A program made the position numbers and the translations under genes. The notes under the pieces are model-generated. The model did no database searches. It saw nothing but the letters and a program-made list of their open reading frames with translations, and was not told where the DNA came from. 64,000 bases of DNA from Adiantum capillus-veneris (Eukaryota > Streptophyta > Polypodiopsida > Polypodiales > Pteridaceae): positions 79,724,343 to 79,788,342 of the forward strand of contig CM043950.1 in the NCBI GenBank assembly GCA_014529385.2, written 5' to 3'. Below, piece by piece: positions 1 to 11,149 of this stretch (within the stretch, counting starts at the first letter, position 1; each line of letters opens with the position of its first letter).

Positions 1-2576
1 TACCGTGTAGAGGAAGATATGATAATCAAGGCGAAGGTCTTGTTTTTTTGAGGCGGATTAAAGCCGACGGTTGCTGGCGTGTGCAAGGGGGCCAAGCCCA
101 AAAGCTTTTAAAAGCTATTGAAAAAAAACTAGCGTGTTGCAGCAATGGACAAGCAGCGTGACATAGAAGGAGACGCCATGTGGATGCCAGACCGAGTGCA
201 TGGAGGAGCGCGAGAGGAAGGAAGGGCCATCTGGCCTCGCATGCAGAGGAGGGGGAAGGCCCACTTGCGGCGCATGAGAAGGAGAAGGCGGGCTGCAAGT
301 GAAGGAGCGTGAGGTGGAGAGTTGACACCAAGGGCCGAGAGCCGGTGTTGGCGTGGCTGCAAAGGCAGGTGCTAGGTGCTGTGGAGGAGTCGCCAGAGGG
401 TGAGGAAGAGACGAGGGCCGCCAGGGCTGAGGTGGTCTTGCCAACAGGGTAGAGTAGAGGGGACAGGGCTTGAGCATCGGGTTGCAGGGCAGTACCTCAG
501 TTTGATTGGAGGGGCCAGTTTTGCAAGAGCTGGTGGCGTGTGGCATTTTTTTTGGAGAGCGGCAGGTTGCGGACTACAGGGAGCAAGAGGAGGGAAAGCC
601 ACGGGGTGACTGCAGTACAGGACAAGGAGGTGGCACGGTTGAGAGCTAGGACAGGGCCTGAGTATGCGAAGGTGAAGGGCTGCAAGTTGCTACAAGAGAG
701 TATCAAGGGTGGCCTTCAAGCAAGAGGTAACGAGGGTGCTGCCGAACGCCATATTTGTCAGACCTAGTGCATGCGAAGGAGCGGCTATGAAGAAGGTTGC
801 TTGTAGTGCAAGGTGTTGGGGAGGACAAAAGGCAAAGTCATGCTTGGAGTATCATTGTTGTACACCCTATAATGGAAAATCTCTACCATGATATTGGTCC
901 ACTCAGTTCTCACATCAATGTTGATTTTCTCTCTAGCTATTGTAGCCATATGTGTGTGTGAGTAGGATATGTGCGAGGGGTAGTAAAGCTTGTGGGTATC
1001 TAACATGTGTGATTTCTCCCTATACGGATGTTGATGTATACAAGTCTCCAAGCTTGAGGGCAAACAGATGTATGTCAAAGATTGGGTAGGGGTTTTTAGT
1101 ATCGATTGTTATTGGATTGCCTATTTGTTACATGGTGCTTTACAGGGTTATAGATGAAAGCCATCATGGTATGATTTGTAGCTGAGTATCTATAATTTAG
1201 GTCGGTTGGGCACGGGCTTGGTCAATAATTGTTTGCAGATTGTGTATCTAGGTGTGTGTTTGCTAGGGGATAGGGGTGTTGTGAGATCATTGGGCTATAG
1301 AGAGGCGTTCAATTAGTGTGCTGGTGGTTTTTCCACTTCCCCCTTTCCAACGTCCTCGTCACTTTTTGGATCTATTTTGAAGGTGAATTACATCGAGCGG
1401 GATGCCACCCATACTAATGGCCATAAATGTCACGTAATAGTAGTTTGTTGAATGCCCGGTTGGATTATTGATGAGATGATAGAATATAATACCTTTCGCT
1501 ATGGGGATGTTGTCCTCAAGATGTACATGTGCATTTAGGAAGCATGATACATAACGTGGGTTAGTGAGCAAGGAGGCAAGAAGACATGATTATACTGACT
1601 AGAAGTAGCTTACAACGTGAGCACACACACACACACACATACACAGAGAGAGATAGGGTAATATTGATCAAAGGACATAGAACATAAAGTAACATCTACA
1701 TGCTTTGTGTATGGCAGGGATGACATACATTCACAACATTGTACTTTCCAATTTCATAAGCATGACTCGAGCTCGAAAACATTGCAAGGTCCGTTGTCTG
1801 CATCCAATTTCCCATGCGCATGCATTTTCTTGGTGCAACACATAAATGCTATGAGGTAGAGCACAACTTCCATTTCTTATAAATTTATGGAGAGACCATA
1901 GAATCAGCTCTCCACCATACTTTTATATGGCAGCTCTCTATGACATGCACTATATACTTTGAACGTTTACTATGTGACATTTCACTACAAGATAATAGGT
2001 TTAACTATTCAAATTGCTTTTTTGTAGCTTGACTCAAATATTTGGCATGTAAACTGGACAATAAAAAATCACAACATTGCATGTCAGAGTAAAGCACCTA
2101 ATTTATTTGCAGTTCATGTATGCTTTCTCAATTTTCTTGTTTTAGAATTTTCTATGTTAATTACTTCCTAGGTGATAGCATGAAAAGATGATGCAAAAAG
2201 TAGTGTCCTTGACACTTCTTGTGTGGCACTTATGGATGGTGCTTTAGCACACTTTTTTTAGGTTCTTGTGAAGACTAATAATTTTAAGTTTTTTAAAACT
2301 TTGCCGCCAACGATTTTACGATTTCTTGGCTTTTGTCTGTCCGTCTGTCTTTCACGCGTGCTTCTGTAGCTGAGTGCCTCTCTCTGCAGTCTGAGATCTC
2401 TTTTCCTCTCCTTGGAGTTTGATCTCTCTTTCTCTATCTCTGCTTACATGCCATGCAACAATCTACAACAATCTGCCTCCATCTCTCAGAAGCCTTCTCT
2501 TGAAGCAAGGAAGCATGGCTGATGTAGCCCTCTGGCTCATTAATGTCTACCTGGCTTGATGTAAGCCATATTACAG
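1..2576. other. Region without recognisable gene
   Basis: Positions 1-800 are relatively GC-rich with a purine-rich plus strand. The open frames there are short, overlapping and low in complexity, with no domain I recognise. From about 840 the sequence becomes AT-rich and non-coding. A short (CA)n tract lies at 1622-1639, followed by a few GA units, and 2385-2450 is a CT-rich stretch. I see no RNA gene or transposon end. Confidence 0.5.
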
Positions 2577-2936
2577 TTGGACAGGTATTGGTGTGGTTGG
2601 AGAGAATCATGGCTGGAGAGAATTTGTAGCAGCAGGGTATTGGTGTGGCTATTGGTGTGGCTGATCAAATGTAGCAACAAGAATTTGAACAGCAGCAGCC
2701 TTCTCTCTACTCTCAATGTGGATGGCAGCCCATGAATAGATGCATCAGCAGGTTGAGAGAGGAAATTCAACACCAACATGTTTCTGAGGGTGAGAATAGC
2801 TTGGAAGAGGAGGGGATGTTGCACCGGAGGCACTGGAAACCCCACACGAATACACGCACCGATAGGTTGGGAGAAGAAATTCAACACCTGCCCATATGTG
2901 TAGGTGTGAATAGTTTGGAAGAGGGGAGTGTGCACC
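2577..2936 (+). pseudogene. Glutamine-rich coding remnant, possible 5' part of the broken gene at 7327-15240
   Basis: From 2732 an open frame contains two imperfect copies of a roughly 25-residue unit (RLREEIQH... and RLGEEIQH...). Upstream, the same frame reads glutamine-rich peptide (QQEFEQQQPS) but carries TAG codons where CAG would fit, as expected of decay. The LTR element 2937-7321 interrupts the sequence. The flanks abut at its GCACC duplication, and the frame stays open to a TAG at 7509-7511 when the insert is discounted. A 14-bp string (GATGGCAGCCCATG) recurs on both sides, near 2718 and 7421. Membership of the downstream gene is inferred only from order and strand. I do not recognise a domain. 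Confidence 0.3.
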
Positions 2937-3997
2937 TGTGACGTGACACGGGAGAGCGAAATACATTGATGAACAAAGAATATACAGAGTATGCAGAGTA
3001 AACAAATGGAAATAAAGAGTCGGTATGGATACAAGGTAATCATTACAAGAAGAGCATAGCTCGTTTCATAACCTCCAGACCACCCCCGAGCTATCTCAAT
3101 CACACTCACTCACTCTCAATCTCAATCTCAATCTTGTGCACAATCTCAATCTCAATCACACTCTCAATCACAATCGCACTCTCAAAATCTCCGGATAGCA
3201 GCAACGGTCATAATCCGAGTCGTAACACGATCACAATCCCAATATCATGACACCTCGAATAGATCTCGTTTCACACATCAATTTCTGTAACTTCTACAAA
3301 ATAGCCAAAAGAACATACTCGTGCAACCAATTCGACATGACAATCAAATTCAAAACATGATTTTGTACCATCATAAAAGAGTATAATCACTTCTTGATTG
3401 GATCAAACAAGAGATATTATCTGTGTGTATTTGTTTGTAAGCTAACCTGATGCTACTTGTAGGTTGTCCTACTGCTGTTGGCAACTAATTTATGTCATAT
3501 TTTTTACAAACGAACTCAGAACAGAGCAATTCAAGTACTCAAAACGATGGGAATAAGTGTGGTCTACAAGGTAGCATGGACAGAATTGCAAAAAACATCT
3601 TTCTTTGGCTGAAAAAGCAACTTTTAGGTCGCGACTCATAAAAACCCTATTTTTGGGTCTCCACTCTTTTTTCAACTTATTTTAACCCTACCTATGCATT
3701 TTAAGCTAAAACATATAAATATAAAACATTGATATTAATAAAAATCTCAATTTTAACTACGTTTTTATTATATTGTTCATGAACAGACTATATGTTATTC
3801 ATTAATCTTTATGAGATATGTCTTTGGTGTATTATTTAAAATGAAGAGAACATATTTTCTCTCTTAATGTCTTAAACTCATTCATATAAGCTGTATCTAA
3901 TAGACTATTCAACAATCTTTCAAATCGTGCTAAACGAAAGATATGGCCTACTACATTCTTTTCGACTTTAAGAACTTCAAAATTTAATTCTATTACA
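2937..3997 (-). repeat. 3' LTR of the minus-strand element
   Basis: This is about 1061 bp with TG...CA ends, and it matches 6261-7321 along its full length with scattered substitutions. It contains a CTCAAT-type short repeat at about 3105-3190. The purine tract at 3998-4008 (minus strand) lies immediately upstream in the direction of transcription. Confidence 0.88.
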
Positions 3998-4433
3998 TTC
4001 TCCTCTTATCAAAATTAGCTCTGTCCTCAGAGTTGGAAGAAGGGGATTTTTAACATACAGAACATCAAATTCAATCTAAGAGAAATCTTGTACATGATAA
4101 GAAGCATCCTACTTCTAAGTCGTCTAACTCTACAATCAAATTGGTTTCTAGTATTGCCTTCACATCTTTTCTTTAGAATAAGATTATCTAAATAAACATA
4201 TTTTGTTGGCATTCTCACAAATTTTGATATTTCAAAGAGGAATTTACAAACACACATAAGCAATCATGATAGCACAAATAATCCTTATGTAAATAAAATT
4301 TCTTCTCAACCATCGCTCTTGATTTCTCAGTTTAATTTCAGGTTTAATTTCTCAGCCAGCAGGTTAGAGGACAAGAATCAATGTGTACTACTCGAATCAA
4401 TTAAGAAATTAAATTTCAAATCTTAAATTTTAA

Positions 4434-5772
4434 CACTAGAATGGTAACAGGACACTTTTATGTCCTTGGACACTTTTGTGTCATGTTAAGTGACCATTTT
4501 GCTTGAATTATTTGAAGAGTATGAAAATTAATTTCTAGGTGCTATATATCCACAAAGTTGTCTTATGAGCTGAAAAAAACTTAGCATTTTTTTTTCAGTA
4601 TCGATCTCACCATTAACCTTACTCTTGCACAACATTTTTGAACCTAAACTGTGTGAAAAAACGGGTCCTGTTTTTAGCTTTTTTTCAATTTTTGACAACT
4701 ATACCACTCTAAACTTCATGTTTGTGAGGTTTAGATGGCTAGAGGTTAGGCCCTCATAGTTTTCAACATGTTTTGATGCTTGTAGGGAGAGCTAAGTGTT
4801 AAAATTGAAAGTTATGACCAATTTACAAGAATTGCATAATCCTGTTTTTTGGCCAAAATTAGCACTTTTATGATTTTTTTGGTGGCTTTCTGGATATCCA
4901 AATTCAATTTTGATTGTGTAAGGGTAATGTATAACATAAATCTATTCTTCATTGAGTTTTGGGGGACCTAATATGCTATATAGCATAGTATATGATGATG
5001 GTTGAGTTTTTTGATTGCTGAAGAATACGATACATTTTAGAGTAGCAAGTATAACTTTCTCAATATTGCTAGTTTCTTAGGCCAATTCTGTGTATTTTGT
5101 AGGTAGTGACCATATCTAATCATAGACTACAAACTTGGCTAGATATTGAGTAGTTTCTATGGGTTTCTAGAGGTCATAATGCTAAACCCAGTTTTTTCAT
5201 GTTTGCTGTATTTAGCACTTTATCATTGCCCCCAAGGTTCCAATTGTAAGAGATCCATTATCCTTTTTACATGCTCCATGGCTCCTTTTGAATTCAGAGG
5301 CCCAAAGGGAACTAAGAAAACATGTATATAGTATCTGTATTGAGCGTGACTATAGAAACTTTGATGATAGGTCCGCAGAATGGCAAAAATGAATCTTTTT
5401 TGTACCTTTTTTTTTTGCCCAAAAAAACATTAGTGAGGTAAAAGCAACTATATGTTTTGTTCACCAACCCATTGAAGTTAACGGGGCATTTTATCTCATG
5501 CCCTATAAAATTCTCCACTCTTATTTATATGCAATCAACCGTAAGAAATTACTATTTTGGGCAAAATGCACTGGTCCATCAACTTTGGAGGCTTGTAGTG
5601 ACCAAGGGATGAAAAATATTACAAGTTTCTCATTTTTTCCATATGTAGTAGTTATTGAACTATAAGCTCATGAAAGGATTTTTCAAAATGAGTGGATCTA
5701 CTATGGTTTTGGAATTTTTTCCCAAAACCTTGAAAGGACACTTTTATGTCCTGTTAGGTTACCATTCTAGTG
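4434..5772 (+). mobile_element. TTAA-flanked non-coding transposon, copy 1 (complete)
   Basis: The element is 1339 bp with 15-bp terminal inverted repeats (CACTAGAATGGTAAC) and TTAA on each side (4430-4433 and 5773-5776). The 16-bp unit GGACACTTTTATGTCC occurs at 4450-4465, again with two changes at 4468-4483, and once at the right end (5736-5751). The last left unit and the right unit are followed by related 12-mers, TGTTAAGTGACC and TGTTAGGTTACC. The interior is AT-rich with no transposase-like frame. A 61-codon open frame at 5146 has no domain and is a weak gene candidate. The copy is nested in the interior of the 2937-7321 LTR element. The family matches no superfamily I can name with confidence. 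Confidence 0.88.
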
Positions 5773-5879
5773 TTAAGCATGACTTGGATCATAGAAGCTT
5801 TCAAATGATGCATCAAAGACATAAAGCATCATAAAGAAAGGTTAGATGACTTACCTTTATCATCTGCATCGTCAATAGT

Positions 5880-6240
5880 CACCAATTCAACCATCTTCGT
5901 ACATATTTCTTTACCAATGGTGCTGTTCGATCGTTTGAAAGTCTAGTGGCCTTACTCTTCTTGAAACTTGATTGATCTCGCAGCTTCTCCCGCATCGTCA
6001 TCGTCTTGATCATTGCTCGTCTTTCGTTTCTTCTTCTTTGATCCTTCATCTCTTGGAGACGACGATGGACCGTTTCCATGTTTAACTTCCATCTTCTCCT
6101 CCACTTTGTCTTTCTGCACCAGCTATTCTCTTTCCTTTATCTGCTTCCTCATATTTGTTAAGATCTTCATTGAGCCATCGAATAATCTCCTCTTGTTCCT
6201 TCAATCACTGCTCATATGCTTCCATCGCTACCGCAGGATT
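5880..6240 (-). pseudogene. Decayed gag-like remnant inside the LTR element
   Basis: Reading leftward from the primer site, a short charged sequence (LKEQEEIIRWLNEDLNKYEE) is followed by a lysine/arginine-rich stretch up to about 5880. Stops and frame changes break it. Position just after the primer site and coiled-coil-like composition suggest the start of a gag. There is no zinc knuckle and no conserved gag core, so the assignment is weak. Confidence 0.3.
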
Positions 6241-6246
6241 GAAACC

Positions 6247-6258
6247 GCTCTGATACCA
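6247..6258 (-). other. Primer-binding site (initiator Met tRNA)
   Basis: The minus strand reads TGGTATCAGAGC, the common plant LTR-element site complementary to the 3' end of initiator tRNA-Met. It lies two bases from the 5' LTR (6261-7321) and fixes the element's orientation. Confidence 0.88.
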
Positions 6259-6260
6259 CT

Positions 6261-7321
6261 TGTGACGCGACATGGGAGAGCAAAATACATTGATGAACAA
6301 AGAATATACAGAGTATGCAGAGTAAACAAATGGAAATAAAGAGTCGGTATGGATACAAGATAATCATTACAAGAAGAGCATAGCTCCTTTCATAACCTCC
6401 CGACCACCCCCCAGCTATCTCAATCACACTCTCACTCTCACTCTCAATATCAATCTCAAGCAGACTCTCAATCTCAATCACACTCTCAATCACAATAGCA
6501 CTCTCAAAATCTCCGGATAGCAACAACGTTCATAATCCGAGTCGTAACACGATCACAATCCCAATATCATGACACCTCGAATAGATCTCGTTTCACACAT
6601 CAATTTCTATAACTTCTACAAAATAGCCAAAAGAACATACTCGTGCAACCAATTCGACATGACAATCAAATTCAAAACATGATTTTGTACCATCATAAAA
6701 GAGTATAATCACTTTTTGATTGGATCAAACAAAAGAGATATTATCTGTGTGTATTTGTTTGTAAGCTAACCTGTTGCTGCTTGTAGGTTGTCCTGCTGCT
6801 CTTGGCAACTTGTTTCTATCATAACTTTTACAAACGAACTCAAAATAGAGCAATCTAGGTACTCAAAACGACAGGAATAAGTCTGGTCTACAAAGAAGCG
6901 TAGACAGAATTGCAATAAACGCCTTTCTTTGACCGAAAGCGTAACTTTTAAGTCGCGACTCATAAAAAGTCTATTTTTGGATCTCCACTCCTTTTTCAAC
7001 TTATTTTAACCCTACCCATGTATTTTAAGCTAAAAAATATAAATATAAAACATTGATATTAATAAAAATCTCAATTTTAACTATGTTTTTATTATATGGT
7101 TCATGAACAGACTATTTGTTATTCATTAATCTTTATGAGATATATCTTTGGTATATTATTTAAAAAGAAGAGAATATATTTTCTCTCTTAATATCTTAAA
7201 CTCATTCATATAAGGTGTATCTAATAGACTATTCAAAAATCTTTTAAATCTTGCTAAACGAAAGATATGGCCTACTACATTCTTTTCGACTTTAGGAACT
7301 TCAAAATTTAGTCCTATTACA
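6261..7321 (-). repeat. 5' LTR of the minus-strand element
   Basis: This is about 1061 bp and pairs with 2937-3997. Its left edge on the plus strand (TGTGACGCG) abuts the primer site. Its right edge (ATTACA) abuts GCACC at 7322-7326, which equals the bases before the other LTR. Its CTCAAT-type repeat block (about 6415-6510) differs in length and phase from the other LTR. Confidence 0.88.
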
Positions 7322-7326
7322 GCACC

Positions 7327-7740
7327 AGAATCATTATCTACAAATTTTGCAACTTCCAATGCATCCGAGATCTACGAAGGCAGCAATTGGACACCAACAA
7401 CATCCAAATGTGGATCACATTGGATGGCAGCCCATGCAGACAATGAGTTTGGTTGCAATGAGCAAGCTTCAAATCCAATGGAGTGGTCTCACTCATTTGA
7501 ATATCATGTAGAAGACAATCCAATACATGATGGGATGCCCCCTCATGGCTACATCGAGTACTCAGCTTCAATTAGCCAAGAAGCCACACGGAGGATGCAA
7601 CAGTATTGGGCCATGACAAAACGAGAGAGCCGTCCAAGGAAAAGAGAACGTGATGCATCATGCTTGTCAACGCCGGAAGAATGCTTGAATTATTTTGTTC
7701 TCTTGTATGCAATAGTATAGGTACCATGCCTACAAAGGTA
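7327..7740 (+). pseudogene. Possible upstream exon of the DDD-like gene
   Basis: An open frame from 7424 to 7720 encodes about 98 residues. It has a mixed, non-repetitive composition (ends MEWSHSFEYHVEDN then a basic cluster RPRKRERD that could be a nuclear localisation signal). It lies on the same strand as, and 2.8 kb upstream of, the cysteine-rich exon at 10526, with AT-rich repeat between that could be intron. No domain is recognisable. The competing frame that continues from 2936 ends at 7511, so which frame is genuine is unclear. Confidence 0.3.
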
Positions 7741-8234
7741 GTAACTGCATATAGGTTTTACTACATCAAGTATAATGTTGTCTATCAAGCCCGAGAGGTG
7801 TGTAGGCTCCAAAAGGTAATCTTTTGGTACTTCTGGAGGACTAGCATTCATGAGGGGAGTCAAGTACCTCATGTATACATGAAAGAAATCAAAGGTGCTT
7901 TGGGGCAAGCTGCATAGACTCTTCAATACTACCAAATTTTCTATATGTCACTTTGTAGGTGTACATTATCTTGAAGATTACCTTGAGTACCTACATGTAG
8001 ATGGTAGTAATAATTTCCTCTCACAGGGGTTGGTGCTCAAAAGCACCAATGTAAACTCATAAGTCCTATTTGGGTACTTTTGGATGACCAATGTACATTC
8101 AATGGTAGTTTAAAACAACCTTTGTGAACTCATAGGTCCTTTATAACCATGCATGTATACTATTAGGTCCTCTTAGGCTACTTGGAAGCTTCAAAGGTAC
8201 CTTGAGATTAGGTAGAAGCTACTATGAGGCCAAA
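7741..8234. other. AT-rich GTAC-containing repeat, probable intron or intergenic sequence
   Basis: This stretch has no coding signal. Short motifs such as aggtacctt and ttggtactt recur, and the same texture continues at 10069-10410 on the far side of the inserted LTR (8240-10063). It was therefore one continuous block before insertion. Confidence 0.4.
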
Positions 8235-8239
8235 CATGT

Positions 8240-10063
8240 TGTCATAAAAATTAATATCTATCCAACCCAAATGATTTTCTCATATTAAACTGATCAATTA
8301 ATGTGGGAGAATACACGGGAACAAGGGTTAAGATATAGACATGTGCTTATAGATCTATCTCAACACGGGGCCAATGGTTAAGGGCCCCAAATGAGAGATG
8401 GTCTATCAAAGAGCAAGGCTAACCAATGGAGCATAAGACCTTAGGGTTAGCTTCATTGAAGACCTCCAATAATGTGTGTAAAAGTCCTTTGACCTTAGGC
8501 AAGCTAGGGCTGAGCTTGAGGTGGGAACCCGGCCTAAGCTCGAGGTGCTTGTCCTGCTTGAGGTGCTTGTCGTGCTTGAGGTGCTTGACATGCTTGAGGT
8601 GCTTGATTAAGATGCTTGAGGTGCTTGACTGGCTCCATGCTTGAGGTGCTTCACTTGCTACATGATTAAGGTGCTTGAGGTGCCTTGAGATGCTTGTGGG
8701 AACACCCCCTAGTTCAAGTGCTTTGTCATGCTTGATGACTAAGGGGCTTGCTCATCCAAATTCAAAAACATCCCTACAAGGAGGGGGGTGAGCCTACAAG
8801 GGGGGGGATGAGAGAGAACACACACACACACACAAGGGAAACCCCAGCTTGAAGAGGCAGCAAGGACACTTGTCAAGTTCCTCCTCATGTTGCCCTCATG
8901 GTGTGCCTGAAGCCTATTGGTTGGCCACCCAAGGGGTCCAATGATAATTTAGGATATTTAATTAATTGATTTTTCATTTATCAAGTCCTCTCTCCCAAAG
9001 GGGAAAGGGGGACACTTGTCCCAAGTCTACCACTGTTGCTTGTAATGGCTCCTGCTTGTGATTGGCTAGGCTTGGAGGGGTCCAATGAGCTTCAAGCATG
9101 AGCTACAAGGGGGGGTCGACCCAAGAAATCTAGGGGGTTGCTTAGGGGGTATACTCACCCACACACACTCACAAACACTCTCATGGGGTGCTATGCAAAG
9201 TGCAAGATCTCCATCTCCTTATCGAAGCTCCTTGAGAAGTAGACAGCCTACACCAACTCTCTTGGCTATGGAATGCAAATCCAACCAAGAGCTATGCTTC
9301 AATGCTTAAGCTTGCCATCTTCTTCTTCTCCATTACTATGCTATTATGTATGCTAGCAACAAGAGTATGATAAGTGAGGAACTAATTCTTTCTCCTATGA
9401 AATGTTTCTTCTTCCTCTTCCCTACCCTCATTCTCTGCTAGCTCTCTCCACCTTCGAAGGTGTTTGAGGTCTTGGGATTGAGGCTTGGGATAGTTAATGC
9501 TTTCTACAAGTGCATGTTCTGCTTATTGCAAGAAGGCTAATGGTTTATTGCAAGTAGATTAATTACTTAATGCAAGTAGATTAATTGTATTGCAAGGTAG
9601 ATTAATTATTTCTTTAAGCACAAGTTGATGCATAAAAGTATGCATCTTCATGCACTCAAATGATTTAGGGAACACAAAGATTAATGATGTTCACAAGTTC
9701 TTGATTGTTTCTAAGCTAAGATTGATTGTTGAAATTATGCAAAAGCTTGGTGTGTGAACCTTCCATCTCCATATTGCCAAGGAGGTCTCAAGGAACACAA
9801 AGATTGTATTGTACCAAGTCTCTCTTAATGAGAGAATCTATAATACAAATGCCTTTTGGAGGGGGGACCGGCTCCACATAAATCCGGTCCTCAACTGTTG
9901 TCATATTCTCTACACTCTCTCTCTTGTAAAAGTATTGTTCATGCCTAGTTAATTAAGTGTTATGATAGAGTTGCTACTACCAATTAAGTTCACCCTCTAT
10001 GCTCTCAAAATTGCTCACTCTAAATTCCGCTATTCTCTAAGTTCATAGGCCATTCCCATTACA
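8240..10063 (+). mobile_element. Probable solo LTR (1824 bp)
   Basis: The sequence starts TGTCATAAAA and ends CCATTACA, and it is flanked by CATGT on both sides (8235-8239 and 10064-10068). A homologous copy at 40364-42082 has the same termini and its own 5-bp duplication. Neither copy contains an internal LTR pair, primer site, or protein domain, so solo LTRs left by recombination between two LTRs are the simplest reading. A short non-autonomous element is the alternative. Features inside include a GCTTGAGGT minisatellite (8540-8690), G-rich runs near 8800, and an inverted repeat around the accggctcc...ccggt motif near 9868-9892. Confidence 0.75.
8540..8690 (+). repeat. Minisatellite, GCTTGAGGT-type unit
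   Basis: About six to seven imperfect copies of a roughly 20-bp unit (tgcttgaggtgcttg plus variable spacer) are present. The corresponding part of the second LTR copy (about 41735-41800, minus strand) has only about two to three units, so the array has changed copy number since the copies diverged. Confidence 0.7.
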
Positions 10064-10068
10064 CATGT

Positions 10069-10410
10069 ACTTCCAAAATACCAAATCTAGGTATGGGTAC
10101 TTTAGAGGTAGTCCTGGTGCTGCTTATTAAAGTACCAATTGCAAGGGCTTAGGTACTTTCCAAAAATTGATACTTCTTAAAGCTAGCATGAGACCAAACA
10201 TGTACTTCCAAAATACCAAATCTAGGTATATAGGTACTTTAGAGGTAGTCTTTGTGGTGCTTATTTAAGTGCCAATTGCAGAGGCTTAGGTACTTTGCAG
10301 AAATTGATACTTCTTAAAGTACCATTTACAGTGTCTAAGGTACTTTAGTACCTAATGAAAGGTCTAGGAAAGTACCAAATTCAAGTTACAATGACTTTGA
10401 CCTTGTTTTG
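10069..10410. repeat. Imperfect tandem duplication of about 130 bp
   Basis: Two adjacent copies begin at about 10064 and 10196 with the same start (catgtacttccaaaatacc) and share motifs throughout. The array sits just right of the inserted LTR and resembles 7741-8234. No coding signal is seen. Confidence 0.6.
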
Positions 10411-10525
10411 ACTATAGGTTTTGATGAGATTTACTTTTCATTGGACAAGTGGAATTCTACAGGAGATTCCAAATGCAGTATTCACACATCAAGATCTCTC
10501 TTAGATGTTTTGAAGGATTGAAGCC

Positions 10526-10940
10526 TTGGTTTGTTCTCGCAAGTTGAAGGATAGGTACACTTACTGCTGTATTGCTCACATACAGATGATATACATCAAG
10601 GAAGCATTCAACAAGATGAGACAAAACAAGACAGGAGTACACAGTGAAGGGTGTGGCTGCAATTGTGATATATGCTTCACAGAAGAGGTCCTACGAAAGT
10701 GTGGAGCTGCTGCGTACACAAACAATAGCATCAACAGCTTGGTTGAGATGGTATTATGTCCAAAGTCAGATGAGTCTACATTTCATAAACTATCTTGCTC
10801 AAAGGGAGAATGTGATCAATGTGGATCAAAGCAGTTAGTGCTCTATCTAAGAGAAAAATTTGAAAATGCATTCCAGATTTCAGTAAAGGAGTTTGAAGAC
10901 GTTGCGTCAGTCCATCAAGAAGGTAAGAAGCGCAAGGATC
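10526..10940 (+). pseudogene. Cysteine-rich exon of a DDD-like transposase gene
   Basis: About 138 codons are open. There is a cluster CGCNCDIC near residues 42-49 and a second cluster HKLSCSKGECDQCG near residue 87, which looks like a zinc-binding module. The exon is cut at its 3' end by the LTR element 10941-13973. The frame is the same on both sides of that element when one GGATC copy is counted, so the insertion hit coding sequence and this is one gene with 13979 onward. Cys/His clusters upstream of a DDD core are common in transposases. I recall similar proteins as repeated hypothetical genes in ferns and other plants, which is memory, not a search. The start codon is not defined. Confidence 0.55.
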
Positions 10941-11086
10941 TGTTGAACTTATATGTAAAGCTACTCAATATATGGCTTCTCTATATATGGCACACAGGTC
11001 CCCTCTATATATGCATCATCTCATGTGTGTATTCTACACACTTTGGGGTTCTATTTCTTTGCTCTCTCTCTTGCTCTCTCTCAACA
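10941..11086 (+). repeat. 5' LTR of the tandem-repeat LTR element
   Basis: This is 146 bp, TG...CA, with a CT-rich 3' end. It is followed with no gap by the primer site TGGTATCAGAG at 11087-11097. Confidence 0.9.
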
Positions 11087-11149
11087 TGGTATCAGAGTAG
11101 CACGTTTTTGTTTTTAATTTTTCTCCTGATTAAAAATGATTTTGTAGAA

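Larger units (their letters stand above)
2937..7321 (-). mobile_element. Non-autonomous LTR retrotransposon, minus strand
   Basis: Two direct repeats of 1061 bp (2937-3997 and 6261-7321), each starting TG and ending CA, bound this element. It is flanked by GCACC on both sides (2932-2936 and 7322-7326), a 5-bp target duplication. On the minus strand a perfect 12-base initiator-Met primer site (TGGTATCAGAGC, plus positions 6247-6258) follows the 5' LTR after 2 bases. A purine tract (plus 3998-4008) precedes the 3' LTR, so transcription is leftward. The interior is only 2263 bp, of which 1339 bp is a nested TTAA transposon. The remaining roughly 920 bp lacks protease, reverse transcriptase and integrase, so the element would need enzymes in trans. 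Its superfamily cannot be assigned. Confidence 0.88.

Noticed and set aside
26-891. Several overlapping open frames in the GC-rich first 900 bp
   Set aside because: They occur on both strands, are low in complexity, and have no domain or start context. They are explained by base composition.
2540-3109. A 189-codon minus-strand frame with hydrophobic stretches
   Set aside because: It spans the boundary between the gene remnant and the LTR at 2937, so it cannot be one ancestral gene.
5146-5331. A 61-codon open frame shared by TTAA copies 1 and 2
   Set aside because: Similarity follows from recent common DNA. There is no domain, and the frame is not kept as a unit in the other subfamily.
4434-5772. 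Calling the TTAA family a CACTA (En/Spm) element because of its terminal CACTA
   Set aside because: Target duplications are TTAA, not 3 bp, in every complete copy, and no TNP2-type coding is present. Shared terminal letters are not enough.
4434-5772. Calling the TTAA family piggyBac
   Set aside because: The target fits, but the terminal bases and subterminal layout do not match what I know of piggyBac, and no transposase is available to test. Left unclassified.
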